This document shows positions 1 to 4,973 of a DNA stretch of 7,607 nucleotides, one piece after another. Position 1 is the stretch's first letter, and each line of letters starts with the position of its first letter. Where the stretch lies: contig SLOS01000057.1 of NCBI GenBank assembly GCA_007132365.1, forward strand, positions 1-7,607, in the 5' to 3' direction. The notes under the pieces were generated by a model. It was not told the DNA's origin and did no database searches. It saw only the letters and a program-made list of their open reading frames with translations. This DNA comes from Bacteroidales bacterium (lineage in GTDB: Bacteria; Bacteroidota; Bacteroidia; Bacteroidales; PUMT01). Position numbers and translations under genes: made by a program.

Positions 1-65
1 ATGGATTTATCCATTTTATTGCTGACAACAACACCGACGCGTTCTTTTCTTAATTTTCTTTCCAT
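1..65 (-). CDS. rpsQ: 30S ribosomal protein S17, N-terminal fragment (cut by window edge)
   Basis: Only the first 21 codons and two bases of the next are present; the gene continues beyond position 1. The ATG is at 65..63 and the peptide reads MERKLRKERVGVVVSNKMDKS. This is the typical beginning of S17, with the basic start, the VGVVVS strand and the NKMDKS turn. S17 is a primary 16S rRNA-binding protein of the 30S body that helps early assembly. The start lies 8 bases after the rpmC stop, with no Shine-Dalgarno motif between, so it is probably translated together with rpmC. Position after L29 is the standard S10-operon order. The 21 visible residues and the context make the call safe, although the rest of the protein cannot be judged. 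Confidence 0.93.
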   Translation of the reverse strand, partial: MERKLRKERVGVVVSNKMDKS

Positions 66-73
66 TGCAAGAA

Positions 74-280
74 TTAACTTTTCTGTTTCTCTGTTAACAT
101 ACGTTGACGTAATTCAGTTTTCAACCTGGCAATAACTCTTTTGGTTGCCGGTATTTTCATTGGATTGTCAAGCGGCGATACTGTGTGGTTCATTTTCAGC
201 TTGAGCAAAAGGTTTTTTTCTGTGTCTATCCGCTCCTCTATATCACTGGTGGATAACTCCCGTATCTCTTTTATTTTCAT
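74..280 (-). CDS. rpmC: 50S ribosomal protein L29
   Basis: This 68-residue protein has the normal L29 length. It should fold as the two-helix antiparallel hairpin of the family: helix one is around residues 8-30 (the STSDIEERIDTEKNLLLKLK region) and helix two around 44-66 (ATKRVIARLKTELRQR). Between them is a MNHTVSPLDNP linker of the Bacteroidota type. L29 binds 23S rRNA near the exit of the peptide tunnel, next to L23, where it helps form the docking site for nascent-chain factors. The ATG at 280..278 is the first one in frame that gives the family start MKIKEIREL, and the gene ends in TAA. It sits 30 bases after rplP and 8 bases before rpsQ. Nothing unusual was seen. Confidence 0.96.
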   Translation of the reverse strand: MKIKEIRELSTSDIEERIDTEKNLLLKLKMNHTVSPLDNPMKIPATKRVIARLKTELRQRMLTEKQKS

Positions 281-310
281 GTCTCTGAATGTATATTGCC
301 ACTATGAATA

Positions 311-739
311 TCAATTTGATTTATGGACAAAGTCCCGACGCACAATGAATTTTGTGGTAATCGGCAGTTTCTGGGCTGCAAGCCTCAATGCCTCCCTTGC
401 TACTTCGATCGGAACACCCTCAGCTTCGATAATGATCCTTCCCGGAGTTACCGGTGCTACAAAGGCTTCAGGCGCACCTTTACCCTTACCCATACGCACC
501 TCAGCGGGTTTCTTTGTTATGGGTTTATCAGGGAAAATCCGGATCCATATCTGCCCTTCTCTTTTCATATGACGGGTCACTGCCTGCCTGGCAGCTTCAA
601 TCTGTCGACCCGTAATCCAGGATTCCTCGAGTGCTTTGATGCCGAAAGATCCAAAAGCAAGCTGGTTTCCACGCTGGGCATTGCCCTTCATTCTTCCTTT
701 TTGCTGCCTTCTGAATTTTGTTTTCTTTGGCTGTAACAT
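311..739 (-). CDS. rplP: 50S ribosomal protein L16
   Basis: The protein has 142 residues, slightly longer than the 136 of E. coli because of a short C-terminal tail (RRDFVHKSN). It begins with the conserved MLQPKKTKFRRQQKGRMKG, followed by the GNQLAFGSFGIKALE region (about 24-38), the QIEAARQAVTRHMKREG helix (about 46-62), and PAEVRMGKGKGAPE (78-91). Arg82 in VRMGKGKG aligns with E. coli Arg81, the residue hydroxylated there by the oxygenase RoxA/YcfD; whether it is modified here is unknown. L16 contacts 5S and 23S rRNA near the A-site tRNA elbow and is a late-assembly protein of the 50S subunit. It follows rpsC by 23 bases and ends in TGA, the only TGA stop among the genes whose ends are visible. 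The upstream bases are A/T-rich without a Shine-Dalgarno motif. Confidence 0.98.
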   Translation of the reverse strand: MLQPKKTKFRRQQKGRMKGNAQRGNQLAFGSFGIKALEESWITGRQIEAARQAVTRHMKREGQIWIRIFPDKPITKKPAEVRMGKGKGAPEAFVAPVTPGRIIIEAEGVPIEVAREALRLAAQKLPITTKFIVRRDFVHKSN

Positions 740-762
740 TATAACAATATCTTATTATTAAA

Positions 763-1479
763 CTATTTTTTTCTTCTCTTGAAACCTCCACGGTCCTTCT
801 GTTTATCTCCTGCAGCCGGTCCGGTTGCACCCAGATTAGGAGAAAGATCACGTTTCCCGTAAACTTCACCGTTGCATATCCATACCTTGATACCTATCAA
901 ACCTACTTTAGTGAGCGCTTCAGCTAAAGCGTAATCAATATTTGCCCTGAGAGTATGCAGCGGTGTACGTCCCTCCTTGTACATTTCTGATCTGGCCATC
1001 TCCGCACCGCCAAGCCTGCCGCTTATCTGCACCTTTATTCCCTCGGCACCCATACGCATTGTAGAAGCAATTGCCATCTTAATTGCCCTTCTGTAGGATA
1101 TCTTACCCTCTATCTGTCGTGCAAGGTTGTTGGCTACAATTGTGGCATCCAACTCGGGACGCTTTACCTCAAAAATATTTATCTGAACATCCTTTTGTGT
1201 TATCTTTTTAAGTTCCTCCTTCAGTTTATCGACTTCCTGTCCGCCTTTACCTATTATTATACCCGGACGGGCAGTATTCACTGTAACTGTTATCAGCTTG
1301 AGAGTTCGCTCAATAATGATCTTTGAAATGCTGGCTTTTGCCAGTCGGGCATTCAGGTACTCCCTGATTTTCTGATCTTCAACGAGTTTTACGGAATAAT
1401 CGTTACCGCCATACCAGTTGGAGTCCCAACCCCTGATTATGCCCAATCTGTTACTTATCGGATTAACTTTCTGTCCCAT
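763..1479 (-). CDS. rpsC: 30S ribosomal protein S3
   Basis: This 238-residue protein starts with the family signature MGQKVNPISNRLG. The N-terminal half contains the type II KH RNA-binding domain, with its GKGG (GxxG) loop at residues 77-80 in IIIGKGGQEVDKL. The C-terminal domain contains ISYRRAIKMA (127-136), the conserved SGRLGGAEMARSE segment (153-165) and REG-RTPLHTLRANIDYALAEA (about 168-188). Arg130, Arg131 and Lys134 align with E. coli Arg131, Arg132 and Lys135, the residues tied to mRNA helicase activity at the entry tunnel. The protein ends in a basic tail (GGFKRRKK) before a TAG stop. S3 sits in the 30S head at the mRNA entry with S4 and S5. The ATG is only 6 bases after the rplV stop, which suggests translational coupling. 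Confidence 0.98.
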   Translation of the reverse strand: MGQKVNPISNRLGIIRGWDSNWYGGNDYSVKLVEDQKIREYLNARLAKASISKIIIERTLKLITVTVNTARPGIIIGKGGQEVDKLKEELKKITQKDVQINIFEVKRPELDATIVANNLARQIEGKISYRRAIKMAIASTMRMGAEGIKVQISGRLGGAEMARSEMYKEGRTPLHTLRANIDYALAEALTKVGLIGIKVWICNGEVYGKRDLSPNLGATGPAAGDKQKDRGGFKRRKK

Positions 1480-1485
1480 TGACTA

Positions 1486-1902
1486 TTATTTTGTATTTGT
1501 TTCTGTCTGTTCAACTTTGTCCAGCACCAGGGTAACATGGTTGGAGCGTTTTCTGATTCGGTGAGCTCTTCCCTGAGGTGCAGGTCTTAATCTTTTAAGA
1601 GTTCTTGCCTGATCAACAAATACCTCCTTTACCACAAGGCTGGTATCCTCAATACGGACACCTTCGTTCTTGTTCTGCCAGTTGGAAATAGCTGACAGCA
1701 GCAACTTTTCCATTCTGCGCGATGCTTCTTTGGAGCTGAATTTCAAAGTATCAAGCGCTTTATTTACCTCCTCACCCCTGACCATATCAGCAACCAGCCT
1801 CATTTTCCTCGGAGAGGTCGGACAATTACGCAGGACGGCAAAGTATTTGCTTTTCTTTTCCTCTTTTAACTTTTGAGCTCGTTGTTGTTTTCTGGATCCC
1901 AT
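1486..1902 (-). CDS. rplV: 50S ribosomal protein L22
   Basis: With the ATG at 1902..1900 the protein has 138 residues and starts MGSRKQQRAQKLKEEKK. A TTG three codons upstream (1911..1909) would add MSE, but the ATG gives the MGxRK-type start I expect for Bacteroidota L22, so I prefer it. Compared with the 110-residue E. coli protein it has a charged N-terminal extension of about 18 residues and an acidic/polar tail (DKVEQTETNTK). The core begins at KYFAVLRNCPTSPRKMRLVADMVRG (about 19-43). The extended beta hairpin is at about 101-123 (KRLRPAPQGRAHRIRKRSNH); in known structures it lines the peptide exit tunnel near the constriction, where macrolide-resistance changes occur. The gene follows rpsS by 36 bases and precedes rpsC by 6. 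Confidence 0.96.
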   Translation of the reverse strand: MGSRKQQRAQKLKEEKKSKYFAVLRNCPTSPRKMRLVADMVRGEEVNKALDTLKFSSKEASRRMEKLLLSAISNWQNKNEGVRIEDTSLVVKEVFVDQARTLKRLRPAPQGRAHRIRKRSNHVTLVLDKVEQTETNTK

Positions 1903-1938
1903 CTCTGACAATTATGTAATTTCTTTGTTAAATCTTAT

Positions 1939-2205
1939 CTATTTTTTCTTTCCTCCATGGCCACGAAACATACGTGTCGGAGAAAACTCACCAAGTTTAT
2001 GTCCTACCATATTCTCTGTCACATACACAGGAATAAACTTATTCCCGTTATGAACTGCAATCGTATGGCCGACGAAATCGGGAGAAATCATCGAACGGCG
2101 CGACCAGGTCTTGATAACGGTCTTTTTCCCTGAACGGTTCATATCAGAAACCCGTTTTTCAATTTTAAAGTCAATAAAGGGACCTTTTTTAAGTGAGCGA
2201 CTCAT
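1939..2205 (-). CDS. rpsS: 30S ribosomal protein S19
   Basis: At 88 residues this is close to the usual S19 length (about 92). It opens with MSRSLKKGPFID, followed by the conserved IKTWSRRSMISPDFVGHTIAVHNGNKFIPVYVTENMVGHKLGEFSPTR region, which spans residues 31-78, and a basic tail (FRGHGGKKK). S19 lies in the head of the 30S subunit with S13, contacts helix 42 of 16S rRNA, and takes part in the intersubunit bridges between the 30S head and the 50S central protuberance. The stop is TAG, directly after three lysine codons. The gene lies 23 bases after rplB and 36 before rplV. The ATG at 2205..2203 gives the exact family start, and no Shine-Dalgarno sequence precedes it (the upstream bases are ATCAAAAATAAACGATTGTT). 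Confidence 0.98.
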   Translation of the reverse strand: MSRSLKKGPFIDFKIEKRVSDMNRSGKKTVIKTWSRRSMISPDFVGHTIAVHNGNKFIPVYVTENMVGHKLGEFSPTRMFRGHGGKKK

Positions 2206-2228
2206 AACAATCGTTTATTTTTGATTTA

Positions 2229-3050
2229 TTATTTCCTTTTTTCAACAATATACCTGTTTGAAGCTTTCTTCTTTGAGCGTGTCTTATAACCCTTGGCCGG
2301 TAAACCTTTTCGTGAACGCGGATGGCCACCTGATGCACGGCCTTCACCACCACCCATCGGATGGTCAACAGGATTCATTACTACACCTCTTACCCTTGGC
2401 CTGCGTCCCAGCCAGCGGCTTCTGCCTGCCTTCCCTGAACGCTCAAGAGCGTTATCGGGATTTGATACACTACCTATTGTAGCACGGCATGTTACAAGTA
2501 TCATTCTCATCTCACCTGAAGGAAGCTTTATTATGGCATATTTCCCTTCACGTGAAGTCAGCTGTGCGTAAGAACCTGCACTTCTGGCCATTGCAGCACC
2601 ACGCCCGGGCTGCAGCTCTAAATTATGAATAACCGTACCAAGAGGAATATCAGAGAGAAAAAGAGTATTTCCTATTTCAGGAGCAACATCTTTACCGGAA
2701 ACAATTGTTTGCCCGGTTTTTAAGCCGGATGGTGCAACTATATATCTTTTCTCTCCATCGGAATAGACCACAAGTGCAATTCTTGCAGAACGGTTGGGAT
2801 CATATTCTATGGTTTTGACCACCGCAGGTATACCATCCTTGTTCCTTTTGAAGTCGATTATCCTGTACCGGCGCTTATGACCCCCGCCCAGATACCTCAT
2901 TGTCATTTTACCGGTATTGTTCCTTCCGCCCGATTTTTTAATGGAGGCAAGAAGTGACTTTTCAGGTTTGTCCGTGGTAATATGCTCAAAAGTCGACTTT
3001 ATCTTATGTCTCTGTCCGGGGGTTACCGGGTTTAATTTACGTACTGCCAT
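2229..3050 (-). CDS. rplB: 50S ribosomal protein L2
   Basis: This 273-residue protein matches the usual L2 length (273 in E. coli). It begins MAVRKLNPVTPGQRH, a shortened Bacteroidota-like start. It then shows the N-terminal OB-like domain with GGGHKRRYRIIDFKR (55-69), the SH3-like domain with LELQPGRGAAMARSAGSYAQL (144-164), and the C-terminal loop RPRVRGVVMNPVDHPMGGGEGR (217-238). His230 aligns with E. coli His229, the conserved histidine implicated in peptidyl-transferase activity. L2 is a core 23S rRNA-binding protein needed for subunit association and the catalytic centre. The DHPMGGGEGRASGGHP sequence has Met where E. coli has His, a form I associate with Bacteroidota. The stop is TAA. 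The start lies 30 bases after rplW, in a very A/T-rich spacer. Confidence 0.99.
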   Translation of the reverse strand: MAVRKLNPVTPGQRHKIKSTFEHITTDKPEKSLLASIKKSGGRNNTGKMTMRYLGGGHKRRYRIIDFKRNKDGIPAVVKTIEYDPNRSARIALVVYSDGEKRYIVAPSGLKTGQTIVSGKDVAPEIGNTLFLSDIPLGTVIHNLELQPGRGAAMARSAGSYAQLTSREGKYAIIKLPSGEMRMILVTCRATIGSVSNPDNALERSGKAGRSRWLGRRPRVRGVVMNPVDHPMGGGEGRASGGHPRSRKGLPAKGYKTRSKKKASNRYIVEKRK

Positions 3051-3070
3051 TTTAAGTTAAGCTAAAATGT

Positions 3071-3088
3071 ATATATATGGTTATATAT
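3071..3088 (-). other. Weak all-A/T inverted repeat over the rplW stop codon
   Basis: Two 7-base arms (3071-3077 and 3082-3088) are perfect reverse complements separated by a 4-base loop. In the transcript the structure would read AUAUAUA, loop ACCA, UAUAUAU. It overlaps the rplW TAA stop (3083..3081) and ends 20 bases before the rplB start. Because every pair is A-U, the hairpin would be weak, and no run of U follows it as in an intrinsic terminator. It may simply reflect the A/T-rich spacer. The repeat is directly visible; any role is unsupported. Confidence 0.3.
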
Positions 3089-3371
3089 TACTGTAAAAAT
3101 CTATATTGTCGCCGTCGGCCAGAGTCACAATAGCCTTCTTGAAAGAAGATGATTTACCTGATATAATACCTGTTTTGGTAAACCTGGATTTTGCTTTCCC
3201 GCCATAATTAATAGTATTCACGGCATCGACCCTGACATCGTACATCTCCTCAACAGCTTTCTTGATTTCTATCTTGTTGGCACGCTTATCAACAATAAAA
3301 CCATACCGGTTGAGTTTTTCCCCCAGACCGGTCATTTTTTCAGTTACAATGGGTTTTTTCAAAATATCCAT
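3081..3371 (-). CDS. rplW: 50S ribosomal protein L23
   Basis: This 96-residue protein begins MDILKKPIVTEKMTGLGEKLNRYGFIVDKRANK and continues with IEIKKAVEEMYDVRVDAVNTINYGGK (34-59), the alpha/beta L23 fold with its helix and the VNT strand. The C-terminal part (about 60-96) carries the KKAIVTL..GDNIDFY strands typical of the family. Glu11 in IVTEK aligns with E. coli Glu18 (HVSEK), the contact for trigger factor and signal recognition particle at the tunnel exit. L23 binds 23S rRNA domain III beside L29. It starts 14 bases after the rplD stop, at an ATG preceded by AAATATTAATTGTC, with no Shine-Dalgarno motif. The length is close to the E. coli protein (100 residues). The extended loop region is somewhat divergent but complete. 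Confidence 0.97.
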   Translation of the reverse strand: MDILKKPIVTEKMTGLGEKLNRYGFIVDKRANKIEIKKAVEEMYDVRVDAVNTINYGGKAKSRFTKTGIISGKSSSFKKAIVTLADGDNIDFYSNI

Positions 3372-3385
3372 GACAATTAATATTT

Positions 3386-4015
3386 CTAGTTGCTTAACAT
3401 ATTGTCCAAAATGTATACCGAACTCTCGGCAAGCAATAAAACAGATGCATTCATAATATCATATGCTGTTATATCAGAGGCTGTTACCACTTTTACACCC
3501 TGCAAATTCCGGGAGGACAAATATATGTTTTTATTATGTTCGTTTAAAACCAGAAGAGACTTTTCCCCTTTAATTTTCAAACTATTGAGGAAAGCTATAT
3601 AATCCTTTGTCTTCGGTGATTCCATGTTAAAATCCTCGATTACCATTATCTTATCGGACTTAGCCTTGTATGAAAGGGCCGATCTCCTGGCAAGCTTCTT
3701 GACCTTCTTGTTGAGCTTAAAGCTGTAATCGCGGGGACGGGGGCCAAAGGTGCGTCCTCCACCCCTGAATATCGGACTCTTGATATCTCCGGCGCGTGCC
3801 GTACCCGTACCTTTCTGCCTCTTGATCTTTTTGGTACTCCCTGTAACCTCAGAGCGCTCCTTGGTCTTGTGTGTCCCCTGGCGCATATTGGCAAGATACT
3901 GTTTAACGTCAAGATATATGGCATGATCATTGGGATCAATACCGTAAACGTTTTCATTGAGGCTTACATTCTTGCCTGTCTCCTCACCTTTGATGTTGTA
4001 TACCGCTAATTCCAT
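3386..4015 (-). CDS. rplD: 50S ribosomal protein L4
   Basis: Starting at the ATG at 4015..4013 the protein has 209 residues (E. coli has 201) and begins MELAVYNIKGEETGKNVSL, as expected for Bacteroidota L4. A longer open frame reaches a GTG at 4051, but its extra 12 residues would overlap the end of rplC and resemble nothing in the family. The HAIYLDVKQYLANMRQGTHKTKERSEV region (31-57) leads into the tunnel loop KIKRQKGTGTARAGDIKSPIFRGGG (about 63-87); its tip is near the macrolide-binding part of the exit tunnel. FGPRPRDYSFKLNKKVKKLARRSALSYK (90-117) and an alpha/beta C-terminal domain follow. The stop is TAG. In E. coli L4 also represses its own operon through an S10 leader; the space needed for that leader is missing here. 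Confidence 0.97.
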   Translation of the reverse strand: MELAVYNIKGEETGKNVSLNENVYGIDPNDHAIYLDVKQYLANMRQGTHKTKERSEVTGSTKKIKRQKGTGTARAGDIKSPIFRGGGRTFGPRPRDYSFKLNKKVKKLARRSALSYKAKSDKIMVIEDFNMESPKTKDYIAFLNSLKIKGEKSLLVLNEHNKNIYLSSRNLQGVKVVTASDITAYDIMNASVLLLAESSVYILDNMLSN

Positions 4016-4016
4016 T

Positions 4017-4634
4017 TTATTGCTGAATAATAAGATACGAACCTTTTGCACCGGGAACAGAACCCTTCACAAGTAACAGATTGTTTTCGGGGATGATCTT
4101 TACAACCCTTAAAGAGATCATCATTACATTTTCGCCCCCCATTCTTCCTGCCATTCTCATCCCCTTGAAAACACGTGAAGGATAAGAAGAGCTTCCTATA
4201 GAACCGGGAGCACGCATCCGGTTATGCTGTCCGTGAGATGCCTGCCCCACGCCGGCAAAACCATGTCTTTTCACTACACCCTGAAAACCCTTGCCTTTTG
4301 AAACGCCGGTAATGTCAAGCCAGGTGTCATTTTTTAAGAGGTCAACGTTAATTACATCACCCAACTTAACCTCTCTTGTAAAATCATGAAATTCATAAAG
4401 CTTCCTTTTCGGAGTGGTTTTTGCTTTTCTGAAATGACCAAGCATGGGTTTATTGCATGATTTTTCACTCTTTTCGTCAAAAGCCAGTTGTATAGCCTCA
4501 TATCCATCCTTTTCCCTGGTTTTGACCTGGGTTACCACGCATGGGCCGGCTTGAATGACCGTGCAGGGAATATACTTTCCATCCTCACCAAAAACCGAGG
4601 TCATCCCTATCTTTTTTCCAATTAATCCGGACAT
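4017..4634 (-). CDS. rplC: 50S ribosomal protein L3
   Basis: This 205-residue protein (E. coli 209) starts MSGLIGKKIGMTSVFGEDGK. It has the conserved DITGVSKGKGFQGVVKRHGFAGVGQASHGQHNRMRAPGSIG stretch (107-147), which carries the long extension that reaches the peptidyl-transferase centre, and ends LLLVKGSVPGAKGSYLIIQQ. L3 is one of the first proteins to bind 23S rRNA and starts 50S assembly. Residues 148-150 are SSS. In E. coli the matching residues are QNQ, and Gln150 is methylated by PrmB, so that modification cannot occur here; I recall the Ser form as usual in Bacteroidota. The TAA stop is separated from the rplD ATG by one base, which strongly suggests coupled translation. It starts 21 bases after rpsJ behind an A/T-rich spacer. 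Confidence 0.98.
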   Translation of the reverse strand: MSGLIGKKIGMTSVFGEDGKYIPCTVIQAGPCVVTQVKTREKDGYEAIQLAFDEKSEKSCNKPMLGHFRKAKTTPKRKLYEFHDFTREVKLGDVINVDLLKNDTWLDITGVSKGKGFQGVVKRHGFAGVGQASHGQHNRMRAPGSIGSSSYPSRVFKGMRMAGRMGGENVMMISLRVVKIIPENNLLLVKGSVPGAKGSYLIIQQ

Positions 4635-4655
4635 TATATTTTGTTTTACAATAAT

Positions 4656-4961
4656 TTACACTTTGATTTCAACCTCAACACCACTTGGCAACTCCAGCTT
4701 CATAAGAGCATCAATTGTTTTTGGTGTTGAACTGTAAATATCAAGCAGTCTCTTATATGAACTTAGTTCAAACTGTTCCCTTGCCTTCTTGTTTACAAAA
4801 GGTGAACGCAAAACGGTAAAGATCCTCTTGTGGGTAGGCAGCGGAATTGGCCCGCTGACAATTGCGCCGGTCGACTTTACGGTTTTGACGATCTTCTCGG
4901 TTGATTTATCTACCAGGTTATGATCGTAGGATTTTAATTTTATTCGAATTTTCTGACTCAT
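4656..4961 (-). CDS. rpsJ: 30S ribosomal protein S10 (NusE)
   Basis: At 101 residues (E. coli 103) the protein shows the complete S10 pattern: MSQKIRIKLKSYDHNLVDKS, then GAIVSGPIPLPTHKRIFTVLRSP (32-54) with the IPLPT turn, and YKRLLDIYSSTPKTIDALMKLELPSGVEVEIKV at the C-terminus. S10 sits in the 30S head with S3 and S14. As NusE it also pairs with NusB in transcription antitermination and bridges RNA polymerase to the ribosome through NusG. Phe55 takes the place of E. coli His56, and the next residue, corresponding to E. coli Val57 in the loop linked to tetracycline susceptibility, is still Val. I recall Phe at this site in Bacteroides too, so I treat it as a lineage trait. The start is 12 bases after the fusA stop, which rules out a long leader before it. 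Confidence 0.98.
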   Translation of the reverse strand: MSQKIRIKLKSYDHNLVDKSTEKIVKTVKSTGAIVSGPIPLPTHKRIFTVLRSPFVNKKAREQFELSSYKRLLDIYSSTPKTIDALMKLELPSGVEVEIKV

Positions 4962-4973
4962 CGTAATTATTTA

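Noticed and set aside
141..736. Two long plus-strand open frames (143 and 137 codons) opposite rpmC and rplP
   Set aside because: Both are shadows of well-identified ribosomal protein genes, and they overlap each other in different frames.
597..869. Minus-strand 90-codon open frame bridging the end of rpsC and the start of rplP
   Set aside because: It overlaps both real genes out of frame and has no recognisable domain.
2712..2729. CCGG...CCGG inverted repeat within rplB
   Set aside because: It is a four-base self-complementary word occurring twice inside coding sequence; too short to mean anything.
3646..3957. Minus-strand open frame of 103 codons inside rplD in another frame
   Set aside because: It is an Arg-rich overlapping frame produced by the basic L4 coding sequence, with no family resemblance.
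4016..4051. Longer rplD starting at an upstream GTG
   Set aside because: The extra 12 residues lie within the rplC coding end and do not resemble L4; the ATG at 4015 gives the expected MELAVYNIKG start.
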